This document shows positions 15,862 to 23,782 of a stretch of DNA of 64,000 bases, one piece after another (position 1 is the stretch's first letter; the number at the start of each line of letters is the position of its first letter). The position numbers were made by a program, and so were the translations under genes. This stretch comes from Miltoncostaea sp050250915 (GTDB lineage: Bacteria > Actinomycetota > Thermoleophilia > Miltoncostaeales > Miltoncostaeaceae): assembly GCA_050250915.1 (NCBI GenBank), contig JBFWNT010000001.1:248001-312000 (forward strand), written 5' to 3'. Under the pieces are notes generated by a model, which was not told where the DNA came from, did not search any database, and was given only the letters and a program-made list of their open reading frames with translations.

Positions 15862-16899
15862 ATGCCCCTGAAGCCGTCCGCACCCGCCGTGGCCGTCGCC
15901 ACCCTCTCGCTCGCCGCGCTGGCGCCGTCCGCGCTCGCCGCGGCGCCATCGACGATCCTTCCGACGCCCGCCGATGTGGCCGCGCCGGCGGGCGGAGTGG
16001 GCGCGGCCCAGGCCATCAACCTCGGCGCGGCGGCGCCCGGAGTGACCTACGAGGTCGCCGTCCCGCCGCGCAACGGCGTCGTACAGGACGCCGCTCCGAC
16101 CGACCCAGGGGTGCTCTACACGCCGAACCCCGGGTTCCAGGGCACGGACGCGTTCTGGTACCGGGTGCGCGCAGGGGAGAAGCTGAGCGCACTCGCGCTC
16201 GTGACGATCACCGTGAGCCCGGGGCCGCCGATCCCGTCGCCGGCCATCCTCTTCGCCGACGGCTTCGAGAGCGACAGCCTCACACCCGACGAGCGCCGGT
16301 CGGGTCCCGGTCGCTGGAGCAGCGTCGCCGACGAGCCGGGCACGAGCGTGTCGGTCGCCGGAGGGCGTGGAAATCTGAGTCGCTTCGCCATGCGGGCCGT
16401 CGACGGCAACAATGGCGCACGCTCCGCCTGGGTGATCGGCAGGTTCGCGCCGGCGGGCGCGGTCACCGTGCGCGCCGACCTGCGGATCGACCGCCTGCGC
16501 CTGGGCCGCAACCAGATGCGATCGTTCCTGCGGCTCGGCAGCGGCGCGCGCGGCAAGCGCTTCGAGATCGTCGTCTTCCGTCCGTCGCGCGGCCCGATGA
16601 TCTGGGCCGCCACCGCCGAGGACCGCCGCGGCCGCTTCCGCTTCGCGAGCGGCAAGGGTCCGGTGCCGCTGCACAGGTACGTCGCCGTCGAGATGCGCAC
16701 CGACTTCGCGAGCCGGGCAGGCGGCGTGCAACTCCTGGTCGACGGCGCGCCGAGGCTCACGTTGCGAGGAGTCGACATGTCGGGCGTCACGGCGCGAAAG
16801 GTCGAGGCGGGCCTGCTCTACACCGGGCGCGCGCGCGACAACGCGACGATCTCGATGGACAACGTGCGCGTCACGGCGGAGGGCATCCCCGCCCGGTAG
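15862..16899 (+). CDS. Secreted protein with Ig-like and concanavalin-like domains
   Basis: 345 residues starting at ATG 15862, because a signal peptide begins there (KPSAPAVAVATLSLAALAPS, cleavage after ALA). Residues about 45-125 resemble a bacterial Ig/cadherin-like repeat (GVTYEVAVPPRNGVVQDAAP, ending FWYRVRAGEKL). From about 130 the ILFADGFESDSL motif opens a laminin-G/concanavalin-type jelly roll ending in ISMDNVRVT, a layout typical of cell-surface or secreted carbohydrate-associated proteins. No sorting motif is visible. It is divergent from the other secreted cluster, 176 nt away. Confidence 0.8.
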   Translation: MPLKPSAPAVAVATLSLAALAPSALAAAPSTILPTPADVAAPAGGVGAAQAINLGAAAPGVTYEVAVPPRNGVVQDAAPTDPGVLYTPNPGFQGTDAFWYRVRAGEKLSALALVTITVSPGPPIPSPAILFADGFESDSLTPDERRSGPGRWSSVADEPGTSVSVAGGRGNLSRFAMRAVDGNNGARSAWVIGRFAPAGAVTVRADLRIDRLRLGRNQMRSFLRLGSGARGKRFEIVVFRPSRGPMIWAATAEDRRGRFRFASGKGPVPLHRYVAVEMRTDFASRAGGVQLLVDGAPRLTLRGVDMSGVTARKVEAGLLYTGRARDNATISMDNVRVTAEGIPAR

Positions 16900-16931
16900 C
16901 TCCGCGCCTCCGGACGAGCGCGGTCGGAGAA

Positions 16932-16968
16932 GCCGACGCGGGGACTCGAACCCCGGGCCCCCTTCATC
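16932..16968 (-). repeat. Duplicated 3' half of tRNA-Thr, candidate attachment-site scar
   Basis: Read on the minus strand this is the end of the anticodon arm (TGAAG), the variable loop, the T arm (CGGGGTTCGAGTCCCCG) and the acceptor CGTCGGC. The first 26 plus-strand bases, from 16931, are identical to 21384-21409 within and beside the intact tRNA-Thr; the variable region differs by a base or two. There is no matching 5' half. Position and orientation fit the displaced att copy left by an element that integrated into the tRNA 3' end. Confidence 0.75.
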
Positions 16969-17100
16969 AGGGCTCAAGGCCCGTGGCCATGTGGCCCTCC
17001 GGGTGCGGAACGGCCCAGGCCGGCCACTTCGTGACCTTCGAGATTCTCGGCAGAGACGGATCCCGCCATGGGCCCGTGCAGAAGTCACCTCGACGGCTGC

Positions 17101-17358
17101 TCACAGGTAGTGGTGGCGCGTCAGCCGGCGGAACGCCGCATAGCCCCAGATCGGTGGCAGGTACGAGGTCGCGAACCGGTGGGTGAGCGCGATCGCGAGG
17201 GCGGCGTCGGCCGACACGCCGGCCCTGGTCAGGCCCAGGGCGAGTCCCGCCTCCGAGACGCCGACGCCGCCCGGTACGGGGATGAACCCCGCGAAGAGGG
17301 AGACGAGGGTGTTGATCAGGATCGCCGTGGAGAGATCGACGTCCTGCCCGAAGGCCTG
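17101..17358 (-). pseudogene. C-terminal fragment of an LPG-synthase-TM / flippase-like membrane protein
   Basis: The minus frame ending at TGA 17101 reads AFGQDVDLSTAILINTLVSL, then AGFIPVPGGVGVSEAGLALG, then a final helix and HHYL. The PxPGGxGxxE motif and the closing YLPPIWGYAAF are the C-terminal signature of the lysylphosphatidylglycerol-synthase transmembrane (UPF0104) family, normally about 300 residues or more. Only about 85 residues remain and similarity stops abruptly near 17356, exactly where the LuxR remnant starts on the other strand. No start codon is available, so it is a dead 5'-truncated gene. Confidence 0.85.
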
Positions 17359-19193
17359 TGGTCCAGACCTTCCTCCTGCGGACGTCGATCGCCGACATCC
17401 TGGACGGCCATCTGGCGGAGCTCCTGAGCGGCCAGCCGGACGGGCGGGAGCGCCTGGCGCAGCTCGCCTCGAGCGGCGCCCTGGTCACGGCCATCGATCG
17501 GCGGGGGCGGTGGTACCGCTACCACGGGCTGTTCGCGGAGTTGCTCCAGGCACGGTTGAGGTGGCAGGACCCCGACCTCGCACGCCGACTCCACGCCCGG
17601 GCGGCCTCCTGGTATGCGCGGGCTGGCGACCCGGGGCGCGCAGTGAGCCACGCCGTGGCCGCCGAGGATTGGAGGCTCGCCGCGGAGATCGCCTCCGGCC
17701 AGTGGCTCGCGTTGCTGCTGCGCGGAGAGCTCGACACGCTCGGACCGCTTCTGGCGGCGATCCCGTCCGAGGAGGTGGCGGTGGATCCCTCGTTGGCCGT
17801 GGCCGCGGCGGCCATCGGCCTGCAGACCGAGGGTCCCGAGCGGGCCTCCGGGCGAGTCGAGCTGGCCAGGTCGGCCGTCGCAGGTGCCGCGCACCGCCCG
17901 GCGGACGCGGCGGGGCTCGCCCTGGTCGAACTGGTCCAGGCCCGCCATACCGGCCGCCCCGACGAGGCGCTCGCCGCGGCGACCGCGGTTCTCGACGACA
18001 CGGACGTCGACGCTCCCGAGGTCGATGCGGCTCTGCGCAGCCTGGTCCTGACGTATCTCGGCACGGCGGAGTCGTGGACCGGGCGGGTGCTCGATGCGCG
18101 CGACCACCTGCGTCGCGCGATGATCGCGGCGCGCGAGGCGGGGTCGGCATGGCTGGAGTTGCACGCGCTCGCCTACCTCGCCGGCGCGGAGATGAGTTGC
18201 GGTGATGTCCCCGCAGCTGATCGGCGGGCCCATCAGGGACTCGCGATCGCCCGCGAGGCGGGATGGCTGCGGACCCCGCCGGCCGGCGCCGCCGCCTGCA
18301 TCGCGGCGCTGGTCGCCACGCTCCAATGCCGACTCGAGGACGCCGCGTCACTCGTGCAGGTCGCGGACGGCGTCGTCTGGCGACCCTCGGATCGGCCCAT
18401 CCGCGCGGCCGTGGCCCTGCCACGGCTCGTCCTGCTGTGCGCCGATGGACGAGAGGGCGACGCGCTCGACGTCGTCCGTGAGGCCATCGCCGCCTATGAC
18501 GGCTTCCCCCTGCAGGAGGGGGTCTGGGTCGCGCTGCGAGCATGGGAGGCGCGACTGCTCGCCGCGACAGGGGACCGACCCGGGGCCTTGCGGGTGCTCG
18601 ACGAGCTCCAGCAGCCCACCGCGCATCTCGTCATCTCGACCCGCGCCAGGTTCCTCGTGGACGAGGGCCGCCACGCCGAGGCGCGGGCGGTGCTCGCGCC
18701 GGCGCTGGATCCCGCCGGACCCGTCGTCGCGTCCATCCGGATGGACGCCTGGTTGGTTCACGCGCTCGCGCTCGACGGAATGGGCCGGCAGGAGGAGGCG
18801 GCGGCGAGTCTCGAGCGCGCACTGGACGTCGGCGCACCGGGAGATCTGCTGCGGCCCGTCGTCAGCCACGGGGACGCGATCCTCCCCCTCCTGCGCCGCC
18901 ACCCGCGGTCGGGGACGCGGCACGCCGACTACCTCGGGAGGTCCATCGCGCTCATCGAAGGGCACGCGCCCGCCACGCGCGTGGCGATCACGCCGGGTGA
19001 GCCGCTCAGCGCACGGGAGCGGCAGGTGCTCGGCTACATGCCGACGATCCTCTCGAACGGCGACATCGCGCGGGAGCTGCACGTCTCGGTGAACACGGTG
19101 AAGACGCACATGCGCTCGATCTACCGCAAGCTGGGGGTCGACAACCGGCGCTCGGCGGTGACCCGCGCCCGCGAGTTGAAGCTCCTCGCGTAG
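17358..19193 (+). pseudogene. 5'-truncated MalT/LuxR-family transcriptional regulator
   Basis: About 611 codons remain of a family usually about 850-900 residues long. The surviving part begins in the arm after the ATPase (QTFLLRTSIADILDGHLAEL, YRYHGLFAELLQARLR), continues through a long TPR-like region and ends in an intact LuxR helix-turn-helix (LSARERQVLGYM, then VSVNTVKTHMRSIYRKLGVD). The N-terminal P-loop ATPase that switches these regulators on is absent. The missing end coincides with the truncation of the divergent flippase fragment, so one deletion probably removed both 5' ends. A GTG at 17358 could still give a protein, but it has no nucleotide-binding domain. Confidence 0.85.
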
Positions 19194-19257
19194 GCGGCTG
19201 CAGATCACCCGCGCCGGGTGACGACGACTCATCCCGGCCCGGTCGAGGATCCACGTG

Positions 19258-19488
19258 ATGGGAGACCACTACGAGATCCGCGTCGCGGGCGAGTTGACCC
19301 CCGCCGTGGCGCAACTCTTCGAGGGCCTCGAGGCCACGGCGGCGCCGCGGACGACGGTCCTCCACGGCGTCCTCCCGGACCGCGCGGCCCTCCACGGCAT
19401 CATCGAGCGGGTCCAGGCGCTCGGCCTCGAGCTTGTCGAGGTCCGGCGGGTCACCGAAGATCCCCGGGACGTCGATCGTGATGACTGA
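19258..19488 (+). CDS. Small conserved hypothetical protein, 76 residues
   Basis: It starts MGDHYEIRVAGELTPAVAQL behind a GAGG sequence. The layout (short strand, FEGLEA helix, TTVLHGVLPDRAALHGIIER, GLELVEVRRV) is that of a common actinobacterial small protein often found beside regulators or transporters. Function unknown. It lies 64 nt after the LuxR remnant and 18 nt before the HdeD-lipase fusion, with which it is probably co-transcribed. Confidence 0.75.
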   Translation: MGDHYEIRVAGELTPAVAQLFEGLEATAAPRTTVLHGVLPDRAALHGIIERVQALGLELVEVRRVTEDPRDVDRDD

Positions 19489-19506
19489 CATCGGAAGGGG
19501 TGGCGT

Positions 19507-21297
19507 GTGGCGGGTCTGAGGTCGCTGAGCGCGTTCTACCGGCGCCAGGCGGGGCGCCTCCCCTGGTGGGCCGCCGTGGCCCTGGGCGCGGTGGCGGTCG
19601 TGTTGGGCATCGCGATCACCTTCAAGCCGTTCTCATCGCTCGGGGTGCTGGTGGCCCTGATCGCCGCGGCCTTCATCCTGGCGGGCATCGGCGAGCTCGC
19701 CGGCGCGCGCGACGGGGCGCACCGGTGGCTGGGCGCGCTCGGGATCGTGGCCGGGATCGTGGTCGCGGCGCTGCCGGGCACGACGATCCGGGTCGTCGCG
19801 ATCGTCGTGGGCGTCGCCCTGGTGCTCGGCGGCCTCATCGCGATCTGGTCGGCGTTCCGTGGCGGGCTTCCCGGCGACGAGCGCGTGATCGCCGGCGTCG
19901 GCGGCCTGGCGCGGATGGTCTTCGGCGTCCTCGCACTGACCTGGCCCGACGTCACGCTGAAGGTCGTGGGGCTCCTGGTGGGGCCGGCGATCATCATCTA
20001 CGGCGCCGGGCGGATCGCCTCCGGCCTGAGGGACCGCGGCAGGCCGGCGGACCCGGCCGGCAACGCCGACGAGCATCGCTGGCCGTCGTGGCTGCGGATC
20101 ACCGGGGTGGCGGTGACGCTGCTCGTCGCGCTCGGCCTGATGGGCGTCAGCAACGCCGTGCGCGACTCCTCGCCCTCGCCGGACGCGTTCTACGAGGCCC
20201 CCGACGACGTCCCGTCCCAGCCCGGTCAGCTGCTGCGCACCGAGGACTTCACGCGGGCGGTCCCCGCGGGAGCACATGGGTGGAGGATCCTCTACACCAC
20301 CACGCGGGGCGACGGCTCCCCGGCGCTCGCCAGCGCGATCGTGGTGGTCGCCGACGACGCGCCCGCCGGGCCGCGGCCGGCGCTCGCGTGGGCGCACGGC
20401 ACCACCGGCTTCGCCGAGAAGTGCGCGCCCTCGCTCCTCGCGAACCCGTTCGCCGCCGGCGTCATGCCGGCGCTCGACCAGGTCCTGGAGCGGGGCTGGG
20501 TGCTCGTGGCCACCGACTACGTGGGCCTCGGCACGGAGGGCCCCCACCCGTACCTGATCGGCGACCCCGAGGGGCGGTCGGTGCTGGACGCCGTGCGAGC
20601 GGCGCGCCAGATGGACCAGGTGGACGTGGGGGACCAGACCGTCGTGTGGGGCCACTCGCAGGGCGGCGGGGCGGCGCTGTGGACCGGCATCATCGCCCCG
20701 CGTTACGCCCCCGACGTGCCCCTCGCCGGAGTGGCGGCCCTGGCGCCGGCGACACGGCTGCCGCAGATCTTCGACGCTGTGAAGGACTCGCCGGTCGGGC
20801 GGATCATGGGCTCCTACGTCGTCTCCGCGTACGCGGGCACGTATGACGACGTGTCCTTCGACGACTACATCCGACCGGCCGCCCGGGTCTCCGCCCGCGA
20901 GACGGCTGACCGCTGCCTGTCCGGACCCGAGGCGCTCGTGTCCGTGGGCACTGCGCTCGGCGGGGAGTCGTGGTTCAGTCAGTCCCCATCGGACGGCCCC
21001 CTCGGGCGCCGGCTCCAGGAGAACGTCCCGAACGCGCCGATCCAGGCGCCGCTGCTGGTCGCCCAAGGGCTCGCCGACAACCTCGTGCTGCCGGCCGAGC
21101 AGCGTGCGTGGGTGACCGGTCGCTGCGCCGCCGGGCAGTCGCTGCTGTACCGCACGTACGGCGGCTTCGACCACGTCGGGGTGGTGGCGGATCCCTCCTC
21201 CGCGCTGCCGTCCGATCTGCTGCGCTGGACCGAGGACCGCCTGGCGGGGCTGCCGCAATCGACCGGCTGCCGCACGGTCGTGACCGCCGCGCCATGA
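19507..21297 (+). CDS. HdeD-like membrane domain fused to a secretory-type lipase
   Basis: 596 residues from GTG 19507 after GGAAGGGG. Residues about 15-180 hold six hydrophobic segments in three pairs (WWAAVALGAVAVVLGIAITF; VLVALIAAAFILAGIGELAG and so on), matching HdeD/DUF308. A seventh helix (about 200-217) leads to an extracellular alpha/beta hydrolase at about 250-590 with the nucleophile elbow VVWGHSQGGGAALW, LAWAHGTTG for the oxyanion region, a likely Asp in VAQGLADNLVLP and a catalytic His in GGFDHVGVVA. The hydrolase resembles the LIP-type secretory lipase family. The fusion would tether a lipase to the outer membrane face. It is the only clearly intact gene with a recognised catalytic domain in the tRNA-bounded segment. 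Confidence 0.85.
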   Translation: MAGLRSLSAFYRRQAGRLPWWAAVALGAVAVVLGIAITFKPFSSLGVLVALIAAAFILAGIGELAGARDGAHRWLGALGIVAGIVVAALPGTTIRVVAIVVGVALVLGGLIAIWSAFRGGLPGDERVIAGVGGLARMVFGVLALTWPDVTLKVVGLLVGPAIIIYGAGRIASGLRDRGRPADPAGNADEHRWPSWLRITGVAVTLLVALGLMGVSNAVRDSSPSPDAFYEAPDDVPSQPGQLLRTEDFTRAVPAGAHGWRILYTTTRGDGSPALASAIVVVADDAPAGPRPALAWAHGTTGFAEKCAPSLLANPFAAGVMPALDQVLERGWVLVATDYVGLGTEGPHPYLIGDPEGRSVLDAVRAARQMDQVDVGDQTVVWGHSQGGGAALWTGIIAPRYAPDVPLAGVAALAPATRLPQIFDAVKDSPVGRIMGSYVVSAYAGTYDDVSFDDYIRPAARVSARETADRCLSGPEALVSVGTALGGESWFSQSPSDGPLGRRLQENVPNAPIQAPLLVAQGLADNLVLPAEQRAWVTGRCAAGQSLLYRTYGGFDHVGVVADPSSALPSDLLRWTEDRLAGLPQSTGCRTVVTAAP

Positions 21298-21384
21298 GCC
21301 GCCTCGTGCGCTGAGGATCCCCGCCACCGGGCTCCGCGTTCGGGCCGTGCGGCACGGCCGCCTGCCGCAACCCGATGGATGAGA

Positions 21385-21456
21385 GCCGACGCGGGGACTC
21401 GAACCCCGGACCCCTTCATTACGAGTGAAGTGCTCTGCCAGCTGAGCTACGTCGGC
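21385..21456 (-). tRNA. tRNA-Thr (anticodon CGT)
   Basis: A 72-nt cloverleaf: acceptor GCCGACG/CGTCGGC, D arm GCTCAGCTGGCAGAGC, anticodon arm CTTCA-CTCGTAA-TGAAG, T arm CGGGG-TTCGAGT-CCCCG. The anticodon CGT reads ACG. CCA is not encoded. Its 3' half is repeated at 16932-16968, so it is the probable integration target of a former element. Confidence 0.95.
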
Positions 21457-21604
21457 CCGGGCCCCAGGGGGGCCGCCGGGGGAGGATAGCCCACGCGCGG
21501 ATCGGGACGGACTCCCCGCAGGCGGCATCCGGGGAGGCACCCATGTGGTCGCCCGCCGCGCAACGCACTATGGTCGGCAGCACGGCGCCGGACGGAGGGC
21601 GGCG

Positions 21605-21883
21605 ATGAAGACCCCTGAGGATCCCCGCGATGAGCTGCTGGCCCTGGCCGCGGAGTTGCGGCGGCTCCGTGCCGCCCACCTGCGGGCGGGCGCCGGGAGC
21701 AGCACCCGGCGGCACCTGGAGACGCGGATCCACGAGGTGAGCTACCACCTCGACCGTCGCCTCGAGGCGCTCGTGGGGGACCCGGAGGACCGCGCCGCCT
21801 GGCGCCATCACGCCCACGGCGGCCCCCCACCCGCGCGGCCGGCGACCGCGACGGCGGCCGTGGCCGAGCGCTCGAGCGGCTAG
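21605..21883 (+). CDS. Hypothetical helical protein, 92 residues
   Basis: Starts at ATG 21605 behind GGAGGG. The protein is mostly charged helix (DELLALAAELRRLRAAHLRA, TRRHLETRIHEVSYHLDRRL) followed by a low-complexity Pro/Ala tail. It could form a small coiled coil. No family is recognised. It is convergent with holB and overlaps its stop by 4 nt. Confidence 0.6.
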   Translation: MKTPEDPRDELLALAAELRRLRAAHLRAGAGSSTRRHLETRIHEVSYHLDRRLEALVGDPEDRAAWRHHAHGGPPPARPATATAAVAERSSG

Positions 21884-22926
21884 ACCCCCAGCCGGCCCGG
21901 GCGGATCAGGCGCCCGTGGGCGCCGTGGCGGGCGTCGTCGATCCGGACGAGGAGCGCCTCGGCCGCCAGGTCGCCCGCGGGGTTGAGCTCCAGCTCGGCC
22001 CGCGTCTGACCGATCTCGGCGATCGCGCGCTCCAGGAACGCCTGGCGCTCCGGCCGCCCCACCGCCCGCAGGGCGTCCAGGTGCTCCGGGCTCCGCACCG
22101 CCGCCTCCGCCCCCACCGACACCGCCAAGGCGTCGCCCGCCGCGGCGGCGGCGGCGTCCAGGACCGTCGCCCACCCGTCCGACACCATCCGCCGGCGCTC
22201 CCGCTTCTGCTGGTCCTCCACCCGCTTCTCCGCCGTGCGCAGCCCCCGGGTCTTGCCGCTCTGGCGGATCGCCTCGGCCTCGGCCTCCAGCGCCTCCAGC
22301 TCCTGCGACCTGTTGCCGGCCGCGGCGGCCTCCATCTGCGCCTGGATCGCGCGGACCGTCGCGGCCGGCGGCGCCTCGCCGCCGAGGGCCGCCAGGGCGA
22401 GGCCCGTCCCGATCCTGCGGAGCTCCCGGTCGAGGGGCGCCAGGGCCGCCTCATCGACGTGGGCGCCCATCCGCCGGAACGGCACCGGCAGGCACCGGGA
22501 GCGCACGGTGGGCAGCAGGTCGGCCGGGTGGTCGGTGACCAGCACGAAGTGGGTCCGCGGGGGCGGCTCCTCCAGCATCTTCAGCATCCGCGGCGCGCCG
22601 TCGCGCTCGCTGAGCCGCTCCGCCCCCTCCAGGATCATCACCCGCCGCGCCATCACCGACGGCCGGGACGCCACCTGCTGCAGCGCCGCCTCCAGGTCGG
22701 CCAGCAGGATCTGGTGGCCGGTCGCCGCGACGCGGGTCAGGTCGAGGGCGGCGGCGCGGGCGTGCGCGCCCGCCGGGTCCATCAGCGCCCACGCCACCTC
22801 GGTCGCCGCCGCCCGCTTCCCCGTGCCGGGAGGGCCGAACAGCAGCAGCTGCTGCGGCGGCGCCTCCCGCGCGAGCGCCGCCCGCAGCACGCGCTCCGCC
22901 AGCGGCTGTCCCGGAATCGCGATCAC
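21880..22926 (-). CDS. holB: DNA polymerase III subunit delta'
   Basis: 348 residues. The AAA+ clamp-loader fold begins with LLLFGPPGTGKRAAATEVAW (Walker A) and has VMILEGAERLSERDGAPRML (Walker B/DEAx-like region), LLEEP-like KMLEEPPPRTHFVLVTD and the SRC sensor (LLPTVRSRCLPVPFR). The C-terminal collar domain is about 150 residues with a charged RKTRGL/EKRVEDQQKRERRR helix. Delta' helps load the beta clamp. The GTG start overlaps the tmk stop (GTGA), the usual tmk-holB pairing in Gram-positive bacteria. Confidence 0.92.
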   Translation of the reverse strand: MIAIPGQPLAERVLRAALAREAPPQQLLLFGPPGTGKRAAATEVAWALMDPAGAHARAAALDLTRVAATGHQILLADLEAALQQVASRPSVMARRVMILEGAERLSERDGAPRMLKMLEEPPPRTHFVLVTDHPADLLPTVRSRCLPVPFRRMGAHVDEAALAPLDRELRRIGTGLALAALGGEAPPAATVRAIQAQMEAAAAGNRSQELEALEAEAEAIRQSGKTRGLRTAEKRVEDQQKRERRRMVSDGWATVLDAAAAAAGDALAVSVGAEAAVRSPEHLDALRAVGRPERQAFLERAIAEIGQTRAELELNPAGDLAAEALLVRIDDARHGAHGRLIRPGRLGV

Positions 22927-23597
22927 GCCGGCCCCCCCAGGTCGCCGATGGCCTCGAGGACGCGGTCGTGGACCTCGCCGGGGGTGCCGACGCCGTCCAC
23001 CAGGCGCACCCGGTCCGGGAACATGCCCGCCAGGTCGTGGTAGCCGGCGGCGACGCGGCCCAGGAAGCCGTCGCCCTCCGCCTCGATCCGGTCCGGGGAG
23101 GCGCAGCGGCGCGACGTGGCCAGCGCCACGGGGACGTCGATGACCAGCGCACGGTCGGGCATGCGCCCGTCGACCGCCAGGCGGTTCACCTGGAGCACCG
23201 TCTCCACCCCCAGCCCGCGGGCGGCGCCCTGGTAGGCCAGCGAGGAGTCGAGGAAGCGGTCGCTGACCACCCAGCGGCCCGCCGCCACCGCCGGCGCGAT
23301 GACCCGCCGCACCAGCTCCGCCCGGGCGGCCGCGAAGAGGAGCGCCTCCGCGCTCAGCTCCAGCTCGCCGGGGGCGCCCTGCAACAGGATCTCGCGCACC
23401 CGCTCCCCCACGGGGGTGCCTCCCGGCTCGCGTGTGCGCACCACCTCCAGGCCGCGGGCCTCCAGGGCGTCGGCGAGCATCGCGGCCTGGGTGCTCTTGC
23501 CGCTGCCGTCCACGCCCTCCAGCGCGATGAAGCGCCCCGCTACCAGGGGTGGGCCCCGAACGCGGCCGCGATCACGGTGCCGACGATCGCCAGGCAC
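22923..23597 (-). CDS. tmk: Thymidylate kinase
   Basis: Phosphorylates dTMP to dTDP. The core of about 207 residues has the P-loop FIALEGVDGSGKSTQAAM, DR-x-DSS (SDRFLDSSLAYQGAARGLG), the TREPGGTPVGERVRE substrate loop and a short LID with RRCASPDRIE. The start is unclear: family members begin 2-5 residues before the GRFIALEG strand, but no ATG, GTG or TTG lies between GTG 23597 and the P-loop. Either GTG 23597 adds about 17 extra residues or a non-standard CTG near 23546 is used, just upstream of the TAG of the preceding small gene. The longer form is given here. Confidence 0.9.
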   Translation of the reverse strand: MPGDRRHRDRGRVRGPPLVAGRFIALEGVDGSGKSTQAAMLADALEARGLEVVRTREPGGTPVGERVREILLQGAPGELELSAEALLFAAARAELVRRVIAPAVAAGRWVVSDRFLDSSLAYQGAARGLGVETVLQVNRLAVDGRMPDRALVIDVPVALATSRRCASPDRIEAEGDGFLGRVAAGYHDLAGMFPDRVRLVDGVGTPGEVHDRVLEAIGDLGGPA

Positions 23598-23716
23598 ACC
23601 AGCCAGCCCAGCAGGCGGGTTCCGCGCGGGGGCCGCAGCGCGGTCCGCTCGACCTCCGCCTCCTCGGCGAGTCGCGCGTAGACGCCCGGGCGGCGCGTGG
23701 GGTCCGGCTCCTCCAT
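23540..23716 (-). CDS. Small single-helix membrane protein upstream of tmk
   Basis: 58 residues: an acidic start (MEEPDPTRRPGVYARLAEEA), a basic stretch (LRPPRGTRLLGW) and one transmembrane helix (LLGWLVCLAIVGTVIAAAFG). The ATG at 23716 has TAACGT 7 nt upstream, so transcription is probably leaderless. The stop overlaps the beginning of tmk, so it probably heads the tmk-holB operon. Function unknown. Confidence 0.7.
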   Translation of the reverse strand: MEEPDPTRRPGVYARLAEEAEVERTALRPPRGTRLLGWLVCLAIVGTVIAAAFGAHPW

Positions 23717-23723
23717 GGTCGTG

Positions 23724-23729
23724 ACGTTA
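23724..23729 (-). promoter_or_regulatory. -10-like hexamer TAACGT for the tmk-holB operon
   Basis: TAACGT ends 7 nt before ATG 23716 without a ribosome binding site. It is a candidate leaderless promoter for the small membrane gene and, through it, tmk and holB. Confidence 0.45.
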
Positions 23730-23768
23730 CCGCCCGGACGGCCAGTGAATACACGGACGGGCCTCGTC

Positions 23769-23774
23769 TAGCAT
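23769..23774 (+). promoter_or_regulatory. -10-like hexamer TAGCAT for the epimerase pair
   Basis: TAGCAT ends 8 nt before GTG 23783 with no ribosome binding site, indicating probable leaderless transcription. Confidence 0.5.
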
Positions 23775-23782
23775 CCCGCGGA

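Noticed and set aside
16932..16990. A second functional tRNA gene at 16932
   Set aside because: The 5' half (acceptor strand, D arm and a proper anticodon stem) is missing, so only a 3' fragment is present.
21311..21628. The 14-mer CTGAGGATCCCCGC at 21311 and 21615, on both sides of tRNA-Thr
   Set aside because: One copy lies inside a coding region and a related GAGGATCCCC also occurs at 39910. No further structure extends the match, so it is treated as coincidence and not as the att site, which is the tRNA 3' repeat.
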